Source: Parapristionchus giblindavisi (Eukaryota; Nematoda; Chromadorea; Rhabditida; Diplogasteridae). From it: a DNA stretch of 64,000 bases. Both the position numbers and the translations under genes were made by a program. The DNA is taken from NCBI GenBank assembly GCA_943737045.1, contig CALSFV010000050.1, positions 62,001 through 126,000 on the forward strand, written 5' to 3'. Positions 23,642 to 36,014 of the stretch are shown piece by piece (position 1 is the stretch's first letter; every line of letters starts with the position of its first letter). Under the pieces are notes generated by a model. It did no database searches, was not told the DNA's origin, and saw nothing but the letters and a program-made list of their open reading frames with translations.

Positions 23642-23950
23642 ATTTCCATTGTCAAGCCGAAGGAGTCATTCTTTCTCAAAATATTGCTCATAATGGAGAG
23701 ACAGGAGACGCAGATAGAGAAGCTATATGCAAATGGAATGTATAGTTGAAGCTGAAAAAAATAATGACTGCAGAATGAGAAATATATTCATATCTGAAAT
23801 GAATGTTCCATGTCAGATTTCCATTGTCAAGAAGATGGAGCCATTCTCTCTCTCAAAAGAGCTTATAATGGAGAGGCATCAGACGGAGGTGGAGAAGCTA
23901 TATGCAAATGGGCTGTATATTAAACACTGAAAAAAATAATGACTGCAGAA
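23642..23950. repeat. Two-copy tandem duplication, offset about 173 bp
   Basis: GATTTCCATTGTCAAG begins at about 23642 and again at about 23815; both are followed by TATAATGGAGAG-type words, AAGCTATATGCAAATGG and AATAATGACTGCAG. A related inverted segment lies at 24955-25085. It is upstream DNA between the two mucin genes; no coding function seen. Confidence 0.7.
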
Positions 23951-24422
23951 AGACTAATATTCGATTTCTTCCTGAAAATATAATATTTTACAATCTGAAA
24001 ATTGATACGATATTTTTTGTGTGTTTGCTGGGTTTTTTTACAAAAAATGTTGTGAGATCATAAAAAAACACAAGGCAAAACCCACTGACATTATTATATT
24101 ATTATACGGGTTAATAATTAATTTTTCTTCAGCACATTATTCATTATATCAACTGTTTCAATTCTCAACCAATTATCACGCAAGTCACCTAAGGATTGAC
24201 CGAAATCAACTGTTTTACTACACACTTTTCTACACACTTTTTTTCCAGTATGAATATGGAGCACGTGATCGGTCCTTTATCCTCGTCTCCGCGGGTTTTA
24301 AAATCTAAAATCTCTTCTATTCTCTGTCCGACCATTTCTGAAATTCTCTAGTCGTCCCAAAAATCCATTAAGCTTCTCTACGGAATTATAGGACAATCAT
24401 ATCAAGGAGCCGACAATGGCGA

Positions 24423-24504
24423 GTAGATCAAAGCGCTCATTCCTGATCTTCTCGCATCCAAGTACGATGCGAGAAGATCAAGAATGGGCGCTTTGATCTA
24501 CTCT
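24423..24504. repeat. Perfect-stem hairpin
   Basis: GAGTAGATCAAAGCGC pairs with GCGCTTTGATCTACTC; stem near 38 bp, loop about 8. Lies midway between the two divergent mucin genes. Confidence 0.8.
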
Positions 24505-25135
24505 TTCTGGTGTTATTCGGCCATATGCTAATTAAATTCGCTTTTCAAGAGCTTAACCGAAAGCTCTCAATGAGCTCTGTCCATTGAGACTTTAAAACAA
24601 TCTTTTCCGGAACCTTGGAACGCGATCAATTCCATAGGGAACACAAAATAAAAAAGTTTCATTTTCACTTTTTTTATCTGAAAGTACTCGAGAAAATACA
24701 CTTTTCATGCGTTGAACACTTTATCATATGTAGCTCTGCAGTGAGCCGTGAAAATTTCATCGGAAGGAGCCTCAACGACGAAATTTGATGTGAGCTCCTG
24801 GAGAGGCGATTGATCTACAAACCTTGCTACTCTGGTTCAGGGATGTCCTACCCAAGGACCATTGAAAACTGCGGGTAAAGTGGTATTCAACTCAAAAGTG
24901 TGTAATAGAATCACTTAGCCATGGAATACTTTTTTCAGTGCAACTTCTCCACCTGCGTCTTCTACCTCTCCATTAAAAGCTTTCAAGTGAGCGAGAATGG
25001 CTCCGTCTGCTTGACAATGGAAATGTCTCATGAAAGATTCATCTCATGGGAGCCTATTTCAATCACACGATCCCTCCTCCTCTCATGACCACCATTCATT
25101 CGTCTCATCCTTCCCCAGGTAGACAGAAACCCTCT

Positions 25136-25262
25136 TAAAGGCAGAGCCTAAGCTGATTTGAAGCTCTAAGCTCTGGCAACACTCTCTCGTAAGCAAAGAT
25201 AACGAGAGAGCAAAAAAAAATCCCAGAGTGAAGAGTTTCAAATTAGATTGGGGCGTGCTTTT
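25136..25262. repeat. MITE-A copy upstream of copy 2
   Basis: TTAAAGGCAGAGCCTAAGCTG, centre CTCTCTCG...CGAGAGAG, right arm TTTCAAATTAGATTGGGGCG. It ends about 57 bp before the ATG at 25320, at nearly the same place as the MITE-A upstream of copy 1. Confidence 0.75.
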
Positions 25263-25319
25263 ACTCCCTTTGTCTTCTTCAGCAATAACACTCATTCCTC
25301 ACAAACCAAAGCAGGACAA

Positions 25320-28300
25320 ATGAGGATTCTACTAACGATATTACTGTATGGATCATGGATTGACTTGGTCAAAGGAGAAGGAGAAGGAGAATGTCACGTG
25401 AGAGAGAAGCTTGTCCCTATGGTAAGTTGCATATTTTTATCGTCAATAATACTGTATACGTAATGCGTCATACGATATCTACTACACTTGCAATATTGTA
25501 CTTACAATTATAACAGTGAAATGATAAAGTAAAAGACCATTCAATCATTGAGGGATGGTTGCCATTCAAGACACAGCTAATCTGACACTTTTCGCTCTAG
25601 TAATACTCTCTAGCTTTCTTTGTCTACCAGAGAGTGTGACCAGAGAGGAGAGTAAAATTCGCATGAGCTTGTAAGAGTGCCCTTTTGCAAGTACATCACT
25701 TTGCTATTATTATTATTTTATATAATATTTGTTATAGCTTTTACATTTCAGAAGAACAAATCGCCCCTTATCCGGGTGTCAGGGATAGAACCAACTGATT
25801 TGGTGAATTATGAATTCACCGATAACTTCACCCGCTGCATTCAATTTTGTGACGAGCATAACTGTCTTGTCTTCAAGTAAGTTAACAATATCAATGATAA
25901 TAATTTTTGCGTTAACAAGAATCACGATGCAAAAATAAATAACATGACTAAATAAATGAAAATGTTTTAAACAATATTTCAACGAATAATGTTATAGTTT
26001 CAACCAATCGGCCATACTGTGCACTTTGTACAATTCGTACAAAACTATCGACTCAGTCACTCCTCTGTCCTATGAGACAACGTTCAAGACCATGATATTT
26101 ATTAGAATGACGGGTAAGTACCAAAATGTCCATTACACGTAAGCAATAATTATACGCCCATAAGATAATACTATTTATTTATTTATTTATTTCGTCAAAT
26201 ATAATGAGAAGGAGTGATATACTCATCGAATAGTTTACTTATCTGAGTTAAGTCTGATATGATAAATGAATTGAAAAAGCATACCTATTTTCAGATCTGG
26301 CCGGGACTACGGATGGATCGTGTTTGGATAAATCCACCTTCACGAGATATCTACAAGAACGGGTAGCTCATAGGCTCTTCTCTGGTACTTTATATTCTTC
26401 CTATCAAACAAACATACAATTGATAGTGTTGGGCCCAGTTATTTCATATCTTCGAAGAGTTGGATCGTATAGTTTTTCGGTCAGACGCGGTTGGTCATTC
26501 AACCTGGGAACGACGGAGTCTAACCAATGAACTTATAGGACCCATTTCTTCAAAAATATGGCTTAATTACCACACTAAGAAAATAATAGTTTACCCTTTT
26601 CAAACTTACCATTGTTATTGCAGACTCATCGGCTGCCCCAACTCTCTCATCGACCCTATTGGCTACATCCGAACCGTCAACGGAACCGATGAACCCTCCT
26701 ACGTCATCGTTATCCGTAACAACGGAGCCTTCTCAATCAGTGACGTCATCTATGACAATTCCGTCTACTACTTCTGATCGCAGTATCCCTTCTTCCTCTT
26801 CGACTGGGTTATCTACAAATTCTGATTCAACTACATCTTCCACTTCGTTTAGAACCGATACATCATCTAGTTCCCTAGAGTTTACTCAACAACAACCAGT
26901 AACTTCTTCATCATCATCTACAGTTCTCACAACATCTACGAATCCTTCCACTACTTCTCATCCTATCGTTTCATCTCCCACTCCATCAGTGTCTACACCA
27001 ACAGAAGATCTCTTATCATCATCTACTTCAACAATGCCTATGACAGATTCTACCACGACACCATCTCCTCATATTTCCACAACAACAATAACAACTACTA
27101 CAACTTCTCAGCCAGCAGATTCCTCCTCTTCCTCCTCTTCTTCATCATCATCACCATCGTCATCAACTACTACAACGACTACGGCCGACATGTCGCATGA
27201 TGTCCCTTCTTCGATTGAAACAATGCAGGGAACGTCATCAAGTACAGTAGATACTTCGCCAATGTCCACTGGATCCACTCTATCTTCGTCCATTTCAACA
27301 AGTACCACACATCCTTCTACTTCTTCTACTTCCATCTATACTACAACATCTACTCCTTCTCTTTCAACCACAGAAGAATCATCATCATCGTCTTCGACGA
27401 CTGCTGAAAAGATTGAAGAAGCCACGACCACGGAGACGTCCACTCTACCCATTCCTTCTCAATCTTCATCATCTTCTCACCGATCTCCTCCGTCTTCTCA
27501 TATTCCTCCTTCTTCATCCTCTTCCACTCCTATCCCATCTACTAATACTTCCCCTTCGACGTCCTCGTCTACTGTCTATTCCTCGACCACCTCCACCCCA
27601 TCTACTTTCCCTTCGTCTAATGTAGTTTCATCGTCCACGATGGCATCTGAAACAACTAGAGGGTCATCAAGTGAACTCGTAACATCTTCGTCTGCGACTC
27701 CGTCAACTCAGCCATCCAGTTCTACAGGTATTTTATTTATTTCATTAATTTCATTCACCTATTCGTTACTTGAATTTCACTTATTTGATTAGGTGCTTCT
27801 CCAAGCATTTCACATTCTTCCTCAACAACGTCGTCAACCTCAACACCTACATCTATCATCTTTTCATCGTCAATGACATCAACTCAACAATATCCCACCA
27901 CCACTACCACATCCGGTAATACTATTAGTGTTTTTCTTCTTTCATATTTATATCAATATTTTGACATTGAAACGATATTACGCTCATTGATTTCAGCCTC
28001 AACTTCATCCTCTTCTTCCTCAGTTTACATTTCAGAAGATTCAGCGATAACATCATCTACAATAACGCCTTCTCATGGTAAAGATAGGGGAGAAAGGGGG
28101 GGGGGGATAGTATACACAGAAAAAAAGTGTTAACCACATCACATAAGACTTGTGAAGTGATATATTTAACACATTTTGCGATAAAAATATCACAACAGTG
28201 TTAAATATAACAGTTCACTGTGGGTTACACTTTTTTTCTCTGTGTGAAATAGATAGATAGAAGGAAAAGGAAGCTTCAACTTGGAAACTTTATACCTTTT

Positions 28301-29966
28301 GTAACATTACATATTCACTTTCTTTCTCTTCATAAAAATAAGGTATACTATACGAAAAGTGCTCTTCATTGTTTATTCATTCACTCCAGATCATGTGTCT
28401 GTCCAGACTGAGACGGAGGGAGCTACGGTAGTCAAGACTACTGAGACCGAAGAATATACGGTAGTTAAGGAAAGAGGATCAACAACTGAGAGTGAGTGAC
28501 ATTTCTGATGGATATGGTACATTTCGTATATGACAGGGACATCCTTCGAGTCATCGGAAGAGCAGAGCACACCCACGCAGACAGACATTGAATCAACGAT
28601 AGAGCTGGAAGATCAAATAACAATCGGTGAGAGTACAGGGTTGACTATGAAGAATCCACAATGAAATGAAGAAACAATAAACATTTAAATGAAGGAAAAA
28701 CGTTTAATTCATTTTTTTATGCAGAATCTACGGCTTCAACCGAGGGAGAAGATGAGGACTCGATTACAATCGAGGATCTGAAGGAAAGAAAAGAGAGTGA
28801 GATGATATCGATTGAAGTGGAACAAACATCGACTACGGGACCTACGATAGCGGGCATCACAACCACTAGTGACCCGAACACGTCGACTACAACAAACACT
28901 GGTACCCCAAACAAGTTGACTAATACAACCACTAGTAATCCAAACACTTCGACTACTACAGAGACAAGTATCCCGGAAACCACGACTACTATAACCACTA
29001 GTACCCCAAAGACCTCAACTACAACATCCGCTAGTACCCCTACCACGTCAACCACTACAACCACTAGTGAACCAAAGTCATCGACTACTACAACCACTAG
29101 TAAACCGAAGACCTCGACAAGTACTCCGAAGACTACAACAACAACCAGAACTACTACCAGACCTAAAACAACTACCAAGACGACGACTAAAACGACTACA
29201 AAGACGACTACAACGAAAAAACCCACTACTACTACACGATGTAAGTGATTGATTTGATAGAAAATGCAACTCCTTGATCTTGAAATTATTATTATTATTA
29301 TATTCAGATTGGAGGGACACTCTGAAAATCGCTAAGAATGTCAATTGTTCGGATACGACAAAGTCATGCGATTGTAGATCACCTGAAACGCAAGATTTAA
29401 TCGTAACTACCTCAACTACGGTTTACAGTGGAGAATATTTATTTGGCGGGTAGGTATTATTTTGTGCTTGCTCCCCCTGCATTGATATATTCTAGGATGT
29501 GAAAAAAACTCAAGAAAAATCAGAATACATTAAAAATACTTCTAAATTATTTTATTTTATTTTATCTGATTTTTACTATTATATTATATTACTTCAAGTC
29601 TATTACACATTAATTCAACAATAAATTTATTCTGAAATCTCAAAGTGCAGTTCATCAAATGATTGCAGAAAATACATTCGTGGCTCATCGATCGAAAGCA
29701 ACATGACCATCAGTGGAACAATAACAAGCATTATATGCAAGCATTCGCCTCGGTATTATTATAAGAATGGTTCATGCTGGCCGCCTCTTGTTGTCAATGG
29801 ATCTCACACCCTAGACAGTGTTAGCTGTAGATCTGGTGGCTCCCCTAAGGAGTATAGATACAAGAGTAACACTAAAGGTAGATGCAGCTCTCTTCCATAT
29901 TGTAGTAGTGGTTCTTGGAAATGTCCAAACCCTTCTGTTCAGTTGATTACTGTAATTTGCCGCTAA
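25320..29966 (+). CDS. Secreted PAN-domain mucin-like protein (copy 2)
   Basis: Twelve exons: 25320-25421, 25752-25876, 25998-26113, 26295-26384, 26624-27727, 27793-27915, 27997-28077, 28390-28491, 28537-28626, 28725-29240, 29308-29449, 29669-29966; about 962 aa. Signal peptide MRILLTILLYGSWIDLVKG. PAN/Apple-like Cys pattern at about 65-95 (FTRCIQFCDEHNCLVFNFN). Ser/Thr/Pro-rich mucin region of about 370 aa, acidic linkers (TETEGATVVKTTETEE), then a Thr-rich tract with repeats of TTTTSxPK, and the C-terminal Cys-rich module (CWPPLVVNGSH, CSSLPYCSSGSWKC). Exon phases match copy 1 except for one exon (20755-20672 of copy 1) with no counterpart, and the Thr tract is about 70 codons longer. The intron at 26385-26623 does contain stops. 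Likely extracellular and heavily O-glycosylated; specific role unknown. Confidence 0.87.
25560..25685. repeat. MITE-A copy in intron 1 of copy 2
   Basis: GACACAGCTAATCTGACACT, TTTCGCTCTAGTAATACTCTC and a right arm GGAGAGTAAAATTCGC. No equivalent is in intron 1 of copy 1, so it inserted after the duplication or was lost from the other copy. Confidence 0.65.
28110..28248. repeat. MITE-D palindrome, ends CACAGAGAAAAA
   Basis: TACACAGAAAAAAAGTGTTAA on the left mirrors AGTGTAACCC.../CACTTTTTTTCTCTGTGTG on the right. The CAC(T)CAGAGAAAAA terminus recurs at 58750-59190. In an intron of mucin copy 2. Confidence 0.7.
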
Positions 29967-31460
29967 TTGCGTTTTTAATTACAAATATGTACAGATCAAT
30001 TACAGAATTGTTTATATATAAGCTTATATTTTCAAGCAACATTGGCCTATATTTCTTTATTTTGCCGAATATTTTATTAATTTTCTCCGAATATTTTACT
30101 CTCACTCTTCGCTCACTTTATTCGTTCTTAACCCCCTTTTAATTTATTAATATTTAGTGACTTATTCGCTTTTCATTTATAATTAATTTCTTGCTTAATA
30201 AACAGTATGCATACTTGTCCCTTCTATGATGGCATTATTTAATACTCAAACAGATTATACTTCACAACACTTTCAAAAATTAAAAAAAAAAACCCAAATC
30301 AAACCATCATTTTTAAAGAAACATCAAAAAACATAAGCAGCGGGAAAATATTATCATAGCATATCTCACATTAAGAAAAGTAGCACTTGAGTATGCAAGA
30401 CTGACTCCCGCAACATGGACAATATTGTTTATATTGTATAAAGATTTGAGTGAGGGACAATGGGAAATCGAGAGAGTCAAGTATGCAAATGGGAAAGGCG
30501 CTCTCTACATGCCTTAAAAATTGTATTTCCAATATGCATATCAAGCTACAAACATATCTTGAATCAACATCAAACATGTCTTTCGGTTCGTGTGATCAAT
30601 CTCGTCAATTCTACCCGAACAGTCTTATTACGAAAAAATCTCGGGTCTCCATAAATCCAGAAGATGCAACGCAATTGAACAGATACCATGCACATTTATT
30701 GATTTTGGAATATGTGCAATGCTTAAACGCCCCGATCTTATTCATTTATGTATCGTACACCACAAGGGTGCTTCATAAAGTATAAAATGTTCGAGTGCAA
30801 GGAAAAATGTGAAATATTTAAAATACAATAACTGAGAACTTCGTTGTGGCTCTACTATTTGGTTAAACTATTTAGAGCCTCTTAAAGTTCGCCACAAATT
30901 ATCTGATCTTTGTTTTACCAATAAAGATATTTGGAATTATTGTTATGATAATTAACTTATATAATAATACATACAGTTTACCTACGACATGCTTCGTACA
31001 TTACTACCCAACACATACCTTTCTCTCATCTTAATTTTCTGTTCAACCATCATCGTAGCATCATATTTATGCGGACTCCACTATCAACTATCAATTGATT
31101 AATCATTTTTTGTGTTCTGTAAAAGTATATTATTATTAATATTATTACAGAATCAAGAAATAACAAGAGATAATAAAATACGACGAAACTACTTTGAATA
31201 GTTTCTGCACAGTAAATTCTCATCATCCTGGCACACCCTTCGGGCAGGGTATTCATGCTCCATTCATTCTGTTCTATAGACTTGACCTGATTCTCTCTTT
31301 CTCTAACTCTCTCCATAGTCCGTACTCTCTCGCTCCCTCTGCCCGTCCAACTCTCTCCAATGCCTATGCTCTCTGGCTCGCCCGCTATTTAATGCTTTTG
31401 TCTGGGTGTCGCGCGCGCCGCGCACTAAGAAGTCGGAATGACCCGCAAAAAGGAGCACGC
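29967..31460. other. Intergenic region, no gene seen
   Basis: Downstream of mucin copy 2. AT-rich, with several AATAAA-like words but no convincing exon. The last 150 bases become GC-richer (GTGTCGCGCGCGCCGCGCAC) and probably belong to the promoter of the next gene. Confidence 0.45.
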
Positions 31461-31467
31461 CTGGGTG

Positions 31468-31475
31468 TTTATAAG
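31468..31475 (+). promoter_or_regulatory. TATA-like box of the Gly/Tyr/His-rich gene
   Basis: TTTATAAG lies about 55 bases before the ATG at 31528 and follows a GC-rich block. Spacing fits a transcription start near 31500 with a short leader. Confidence 0.55.
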
Positions 31476-31527
31476 CGCGCTGCCGCACACTTCCAACATC
31501 ATTCGATCGTCTTCCACTTCTCCAACA

Positions 31528-33030
31528 ATGTCTACTACTTCTATCGCTCTCGTCATGGCTGTGGCCACAGTAGGAATGGGTACGGTAGCCTGATTTCGAA
31601 TTCACTGGCGCCAAATTCAAATTTTCAAAAACAAATTTTCAGCCCATTACGTGCCTCCCTACTACGGTTCCGAGTACGGACACCACTCTGGAGAGCATGT
31701 GAGCAATCGAAATCTTTAATATTTTGAATTTCCCGCTCTTCCTGATGATCAGGGTCTGATTACGGTAATCTTTTCAGGAGCACGAGGAGGGCAAGTACGG
31801 TAAGGACGCCGGCGGATACGGTAGCAATCACGATGCTGGTGAGTCCTTTAACTAAATCGATCTTTAAACATTGATCTTTAAGCTTATTACGGAAAGCAGA
31901 ACGGTCACTACGACAAGTATGGAGCGAACCACGGAGCACACGGACACAAGGTATGTCCTTCGATTTTAACCCCTTATCCCTAAAAATCAATACTCTCCTC
32001 AGGACGGTTCTGCCTACTACGGTAACGGCGGAAAGTACGGTAGCCAGGCCCAGAAGTACGACTCCGGACACAAGGACCACTACGGTAATATACAGTGTGC
32101 TTCTACCATAACCCGAAGTGTCTGCAACATCCTAATTGGGCAAAATCGCAGATGCCGAGGGCGACAAGAAGTACTCGTACTACGTGAGCGGCTCCGGACC
32201 CGCCGGCAAGTACTCCAAGGGCTACTACGGATCCGAAGGTGAGCACGCTAATTGCCGGTTCACGGTTTCTGGAAACGATTTTCCGGATTCGTCATTTGCT
32301 CCCGGGCTTTCAGTTTAGTCGTGCTTGACATTTTGTGACCATTGCGTGTTCGTTAATAATGGATATGGTCTTTTGACTCGGGGATTCATTAATACTCATT
32401 TTCCCACACTCCCTCCCTCTCTCATATTGGTTCTTTCCACCTTCTCAACCATTCCCTTAGCATTATTCACCACACCTCCTGACATTATACCTGCTGCATG
32501 CATTAACTGAGTGCGTAGCAGCCCCAAAATAGTATACTATAGTGCACAAACACCCCAAAATAGGCTGCATAGCTGCCCAATTAATCTACGACTATTAAGG
32601 ATACGAGAGCTCCGAGCACAAGCACCACAAGAAGGCCGGAGGCAGTGGAGACGGATACAAGAAGGTATCTGCTGCATGGATGCCCCGCAGCGTAGCAGCC
32701 CTCTCCACTGCGTAGCAGTCCTTCATCAGCATCCCTAGGGGCTGCAATACAATACCTTTCAGGGATACGAGGGCGAGGGAGCCGAGCACCACGAGGACGC
32801 CGCTCACCAGAACGCCGCCTACGACGAGAAGTCCGGTCAAAGTAAAGAATTTGAATTTTTAAATTTTGAATTTTGGCGCCTAAATCAGCTAAAACACGGA
32901 TCCGATTTCAGACTCCAAGTACGATGACTCCAAGTACGACTCTGCCGCCGGTTACTACGGAGGTGACGAGCACCAGCACAAGAAGGACGGTGGCTACTAC
33001 GGTGACAAGTACGGCAGCGAAGAGCACTAG
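31528..33030 (+). CDS. Secreted Gly/Tyr/His/Lys-rich structural-type protein
   Basis: Nine exons: 31528-31579, 31643-31698, 31778-31838, 31883-31950, 32003-32084, 32152-32238, 32600-32664, 32763-32841, 32912-33030; 222 aa, all junctions in phase, stop TAG. Residues 1-18 are a signal peptide (MSTTSIALVMAVATVGM). The mature protein is made of irregular repeats of GYYG, KYG, HKD and GGYG, for example HYVPPYYGSEYGHHSGEH, AGAYYGKQNGHYDKYG and GGYYGDKYGSEEH. Tyr could be cross-linked and His/Lys-rich blocks may bind metals or partners; such composition is usual for cuticle, eggshell or glue proteins, but no named family is recognised. Codons are strongly biased (TAC, GGA, AAG, CAC), consistent with high expression. 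Exon count is high for its size. Confidence 0.88.
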
Positions 33031-33206
33031 ATCGAGTTATCGATTGACCCAAGCTCCGTTCGAATTTCACCCTTTTATTGATTAGTATATATGTGGGTTG
33101 TATTTTCCTAGTGTGGATAAAAGTTTCTCGCTCTTACAAGCCTCGACTGGATTTGCTTGCGCATGACAGTGTAATTATACGTCATGTCGTAATTGTATCA
33201 GTATTA

Positions 33207-33313
33207 AATACACACCCGAGCTAATTTGAACTCTCCGCTCGGACAATGCTCTCTCGCTTTCTTTGTCTACCAGAGCTCATTGTGAGAGTTTCAAATTAGG
33301 GTGTGCCTTTAAC
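33207..33313. repeat. MITE-A copy
   Basis: ACACACCCGAGCTAATTTGAA ... GTTTCAAATTAGGGTGTGCC, TTTAA at the right end. Confidence 0.8.
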
Positions 33314-34933
33314 AACAATAATTATGATATGCGCTCTATGAATCGTTGGGTCTGCTTTTCTTTCTCCGTTAATTCATCCCTATACATAACAATAATAATA
33401 TATCATCGAACACATCGGGGATATATCTATTAGAAAAAGTCTTTTGAAGGATGCCACGGCAAATCGCTGCGGAATAGTGGTTTCCCTCCACTCTTCCTCA
33501 TCTTTTCTTTATCTTCGCCATCCTCATCTTTTTGTAGTTATCTATTCTATTCATTCTCTTCCTCTTTGTATCTCCACGTCACGGTCAAACAAAAGGCGTG
33601 CAAAACCAGATCGGCCAATCATATTTCCCTGCTCTTTCAAACCATTTGCATTACATTACAAACACTGTATCTGTATTAAGTTAATAATATTAGTCGATGT
33701 ACAAGCATAGGTTTGCATGCACATTAAATGTAAAATTATATAGTATTTAAAATTAGGTAATAATATGCATTATGGTATTTCGGATCACCCATATGAGATG
33801 GTTTCACGGATTCGTCTTCCTTGCACTGGTACTAAAACCTGGTCCAACTTCGTGCAGATCATTTACCTATAGTCTTTATTTCATTCACCATCTTACTACT
33901 GTCCCCTGAACACTTCTGAAATTCATGCATATGAATCTGAAATACACAACAGACTAATCAATCAATCATTCAATTTATCATTTCAAGCAATAGTTGCACA
34001 TAATAATACTAATATTCACAATGCACTATGACGAATATGAAGACAGTTGAGAAGTATAATATTCTTTGATCCCTGAGACTTGAACTGTTTCCTCCAGTAA
34101 ACGTGTGTCTCAAGCATTTTTCGAGCGAGGGTGGTGTGTTTTCGGTTTAAATTATGCTGAAACGACCGGAAATCCTAGTAGCAAAATAGCTCTGGAGAGC
34201 CGGAATACAGTTCTCTGCCCAGAATGATCTGGTGTAAATATAGAAAGATGACGTTTAGCTCAAATTTGATACAGGAATAACACATGTTATTGTGATTCTT
34301 AACTCTAGTCATACTATGTCTTGCTTACAATTAAAATGTCTGCGGGAGGATCCCTTCTGAGTTGAGATTTTCAAAATATCTTTGAAATCTGTAAAGAAAT
34401 ATGTAATTGGGTGTTTAAAAAAACTATTTTTAGTATGAAGTTAGAACCATCAAAAGACGAATGAACATGAATCAGAGTCGCGAATATTTTCGTGTTGACG
34501 TGATGCTTTTTGAAAATTGGAATATTTGATAATAGGATTCGAACCGCGATTACTAGTTCGCATTTTTTCAACTAAGAAAGTTTCCATTCACTGCAAAATT
34601 AAGATATCGTTTGCAGCGAAAATTTTGGTCACGGTTCTCGTTTCATTGCGACGATGTTGAAGGCTTCTATGATGCATGACTATGCCCTAATGCGAAGCGA
34701 ACAGCATGAAAATCCATCCGAGTAGGTGTTTGAAACCCGAAAAAAGTGCAAATGAATCAGACACAGTCACACTCTTTTGCACAGAGCCGGTTCTTATTCG
34801 TATTTTTATTATTTATTACATCATACTAGATATAACAGGAAATGTCATGAGAGGATGGATATCAGTCGCTAAGGTATCGATATCGGTGCGATATAAGTTT
34901 TGGGAAGAGTTTTGCTAACTGTTATCCTATCAT

Positions 34934-35049
34934 TAAAGGAACTTATTTGAAACTCTCCTCACTGGCAATGTCTACGAGAGGCTTTGTCTACATACGAGAG
35001 AGCGTGACCAGAGCGGATAGTAAAATTAGCTCTTAGTGTGTCTTTAAAT
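34934..35049. repeat. MITE-A copy
   Basis: ATTAAAGGAACTTATTTGAAA ... GTAAAATTAGCTCTTAGTGT, ends CTTTAAA. Confidence 0.75.
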
Positions 35050-35057
35050 GATAATTT

Positions 35058-35215
35058 AAGAACTTTCGAAAATAAACTGTGAAGACAGAAGGATATCAGC
35101 ACATTTAAAAAATATCATGCTTATTCAGTTTAGTGGTCGCTAAAAGCATGTCATGCTTGTTATCGCAGGTAAAGGCGCTTTTTGGAAATTGAAGTTTGCG
35201 CCATAAGTATCTAAG
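35058..35215 (-). mobile_element. SINE-1 copy, tRNA-like part lost
   Basis: CTGTGAAGACAGAAGGATA, CATGCTTATTCAG, GTGGTCGCTAAAAGCATG and GGTAAAGGCGCTTTTTGG match the flank of the SINE-1 at 15875-16225. Confidence 0.6.
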
Positions 35216-35579
35216 TAATAATTTTTTTAAATATGACTCATGAAATTGCTGAACTTATATTGACATTTATAGTGCACTATTAACCTACAGTACTGTGTCC
35301 TGCAATTAGACTTAAACTCCCTCATAAACCGCAAATATGGCGCCATTTCCGAAAACAATGCATACTACTCATTCTGTGGTATTACTACTACTTAACTACT
35401 ATGTAAAGCACTCATGTGAGTAGTAGGATCCAAGTATCGCTCAAGTACTCGTATTTCCTCTTCTTCTTATTATTATGGTAAATATTATTATTTATGTGGC
35501 CTGTGGTCTATTTGTCAGGCATTATAGACGACATATTTTCTTCAATTTCGAGGACTTCATGGACTTCAGTGAACATGCA

Positions 35580-35665
35580 TTGTAATGGTCACTGGTCTAG
35601 CAGTGACCTTCCGCAGGACTTCGTTGTGCCTTGAATAACGGGATTTACCTTTACGTTTATATTAT
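35580..35665 (+). mobile_element. SINE-2 copy
   Basis: GGTCACTGGTCTAGCAGTGAC, CCGCAGGACTTCGTTGTGCC, TTGAATAACGGGATTTACC, then a pyrimidine-rich TTTACGTTTA tail. Confidence 0.65.
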
Positions 35666-35967
35666 ATCGTTGTATTTGTGTGAGCTCCTCTAACAATAGC
35701 GGAGTGATGTCATGTAATTAGCCGTAAGCCCAGACTATTCATCCCTACCCGCTTATTATCATTAGTATTGTCGGTATTATCAACGCCAACGCCATTCAAC
35801 ACATATATTTATTTGGCACATTGCCAACAAAAAGGGCAGCAGCTACAGTATTACACTATACAGATAGGTGGTGTGGGATACGGTAGGATACGGTAGTTAG
35901 AGGGGGCAGATATTCGTTCGTTCGTACACGTTGAGACCCGTTGATTCGTTGACGTTTGGTATAGTTT

Positions 35968-36014
35968 CTAGAAGATCGAGCTATCCGAATCGCAGCGGTC
36001 GAGGTTTCTCGTGC
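35968..36014 (-). CDS. Candidate terminal exon of a minus-strand gene
   Basis: On the minus strand TTTTTGCATTGCAG precedes an open 47-nt exon encoding TRNLDRCDSDSSIF and TAG; AATAAA follows on the minus strand near 35810. The entry phase (two bases before the first codon) fits the exon at 47780-47960, giving a 75-aa product across a nearly 12 kb intron. Other exons in between cannot be excluded. No family recognised. Confidence 0.35.

Larger units (their letters stand above)
33031..35057. other. Downstream/intergenic region with MITEs, no gene seen
   Basis: Holds two MITE-A copies (annotated separately) and a SINE-1 tRNA-like piece at about 34490-34600 (TAGGATTCGAACCGCG). No coding exon supported. 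Confidence 0.45.

Noticed and set aside
33444..33710. 88-aa plus frame downstream of the Gly/Tyr/His gene
   Set aside because: No splice sites, signal or codon bias; pyrimidine-rich composition explains it.
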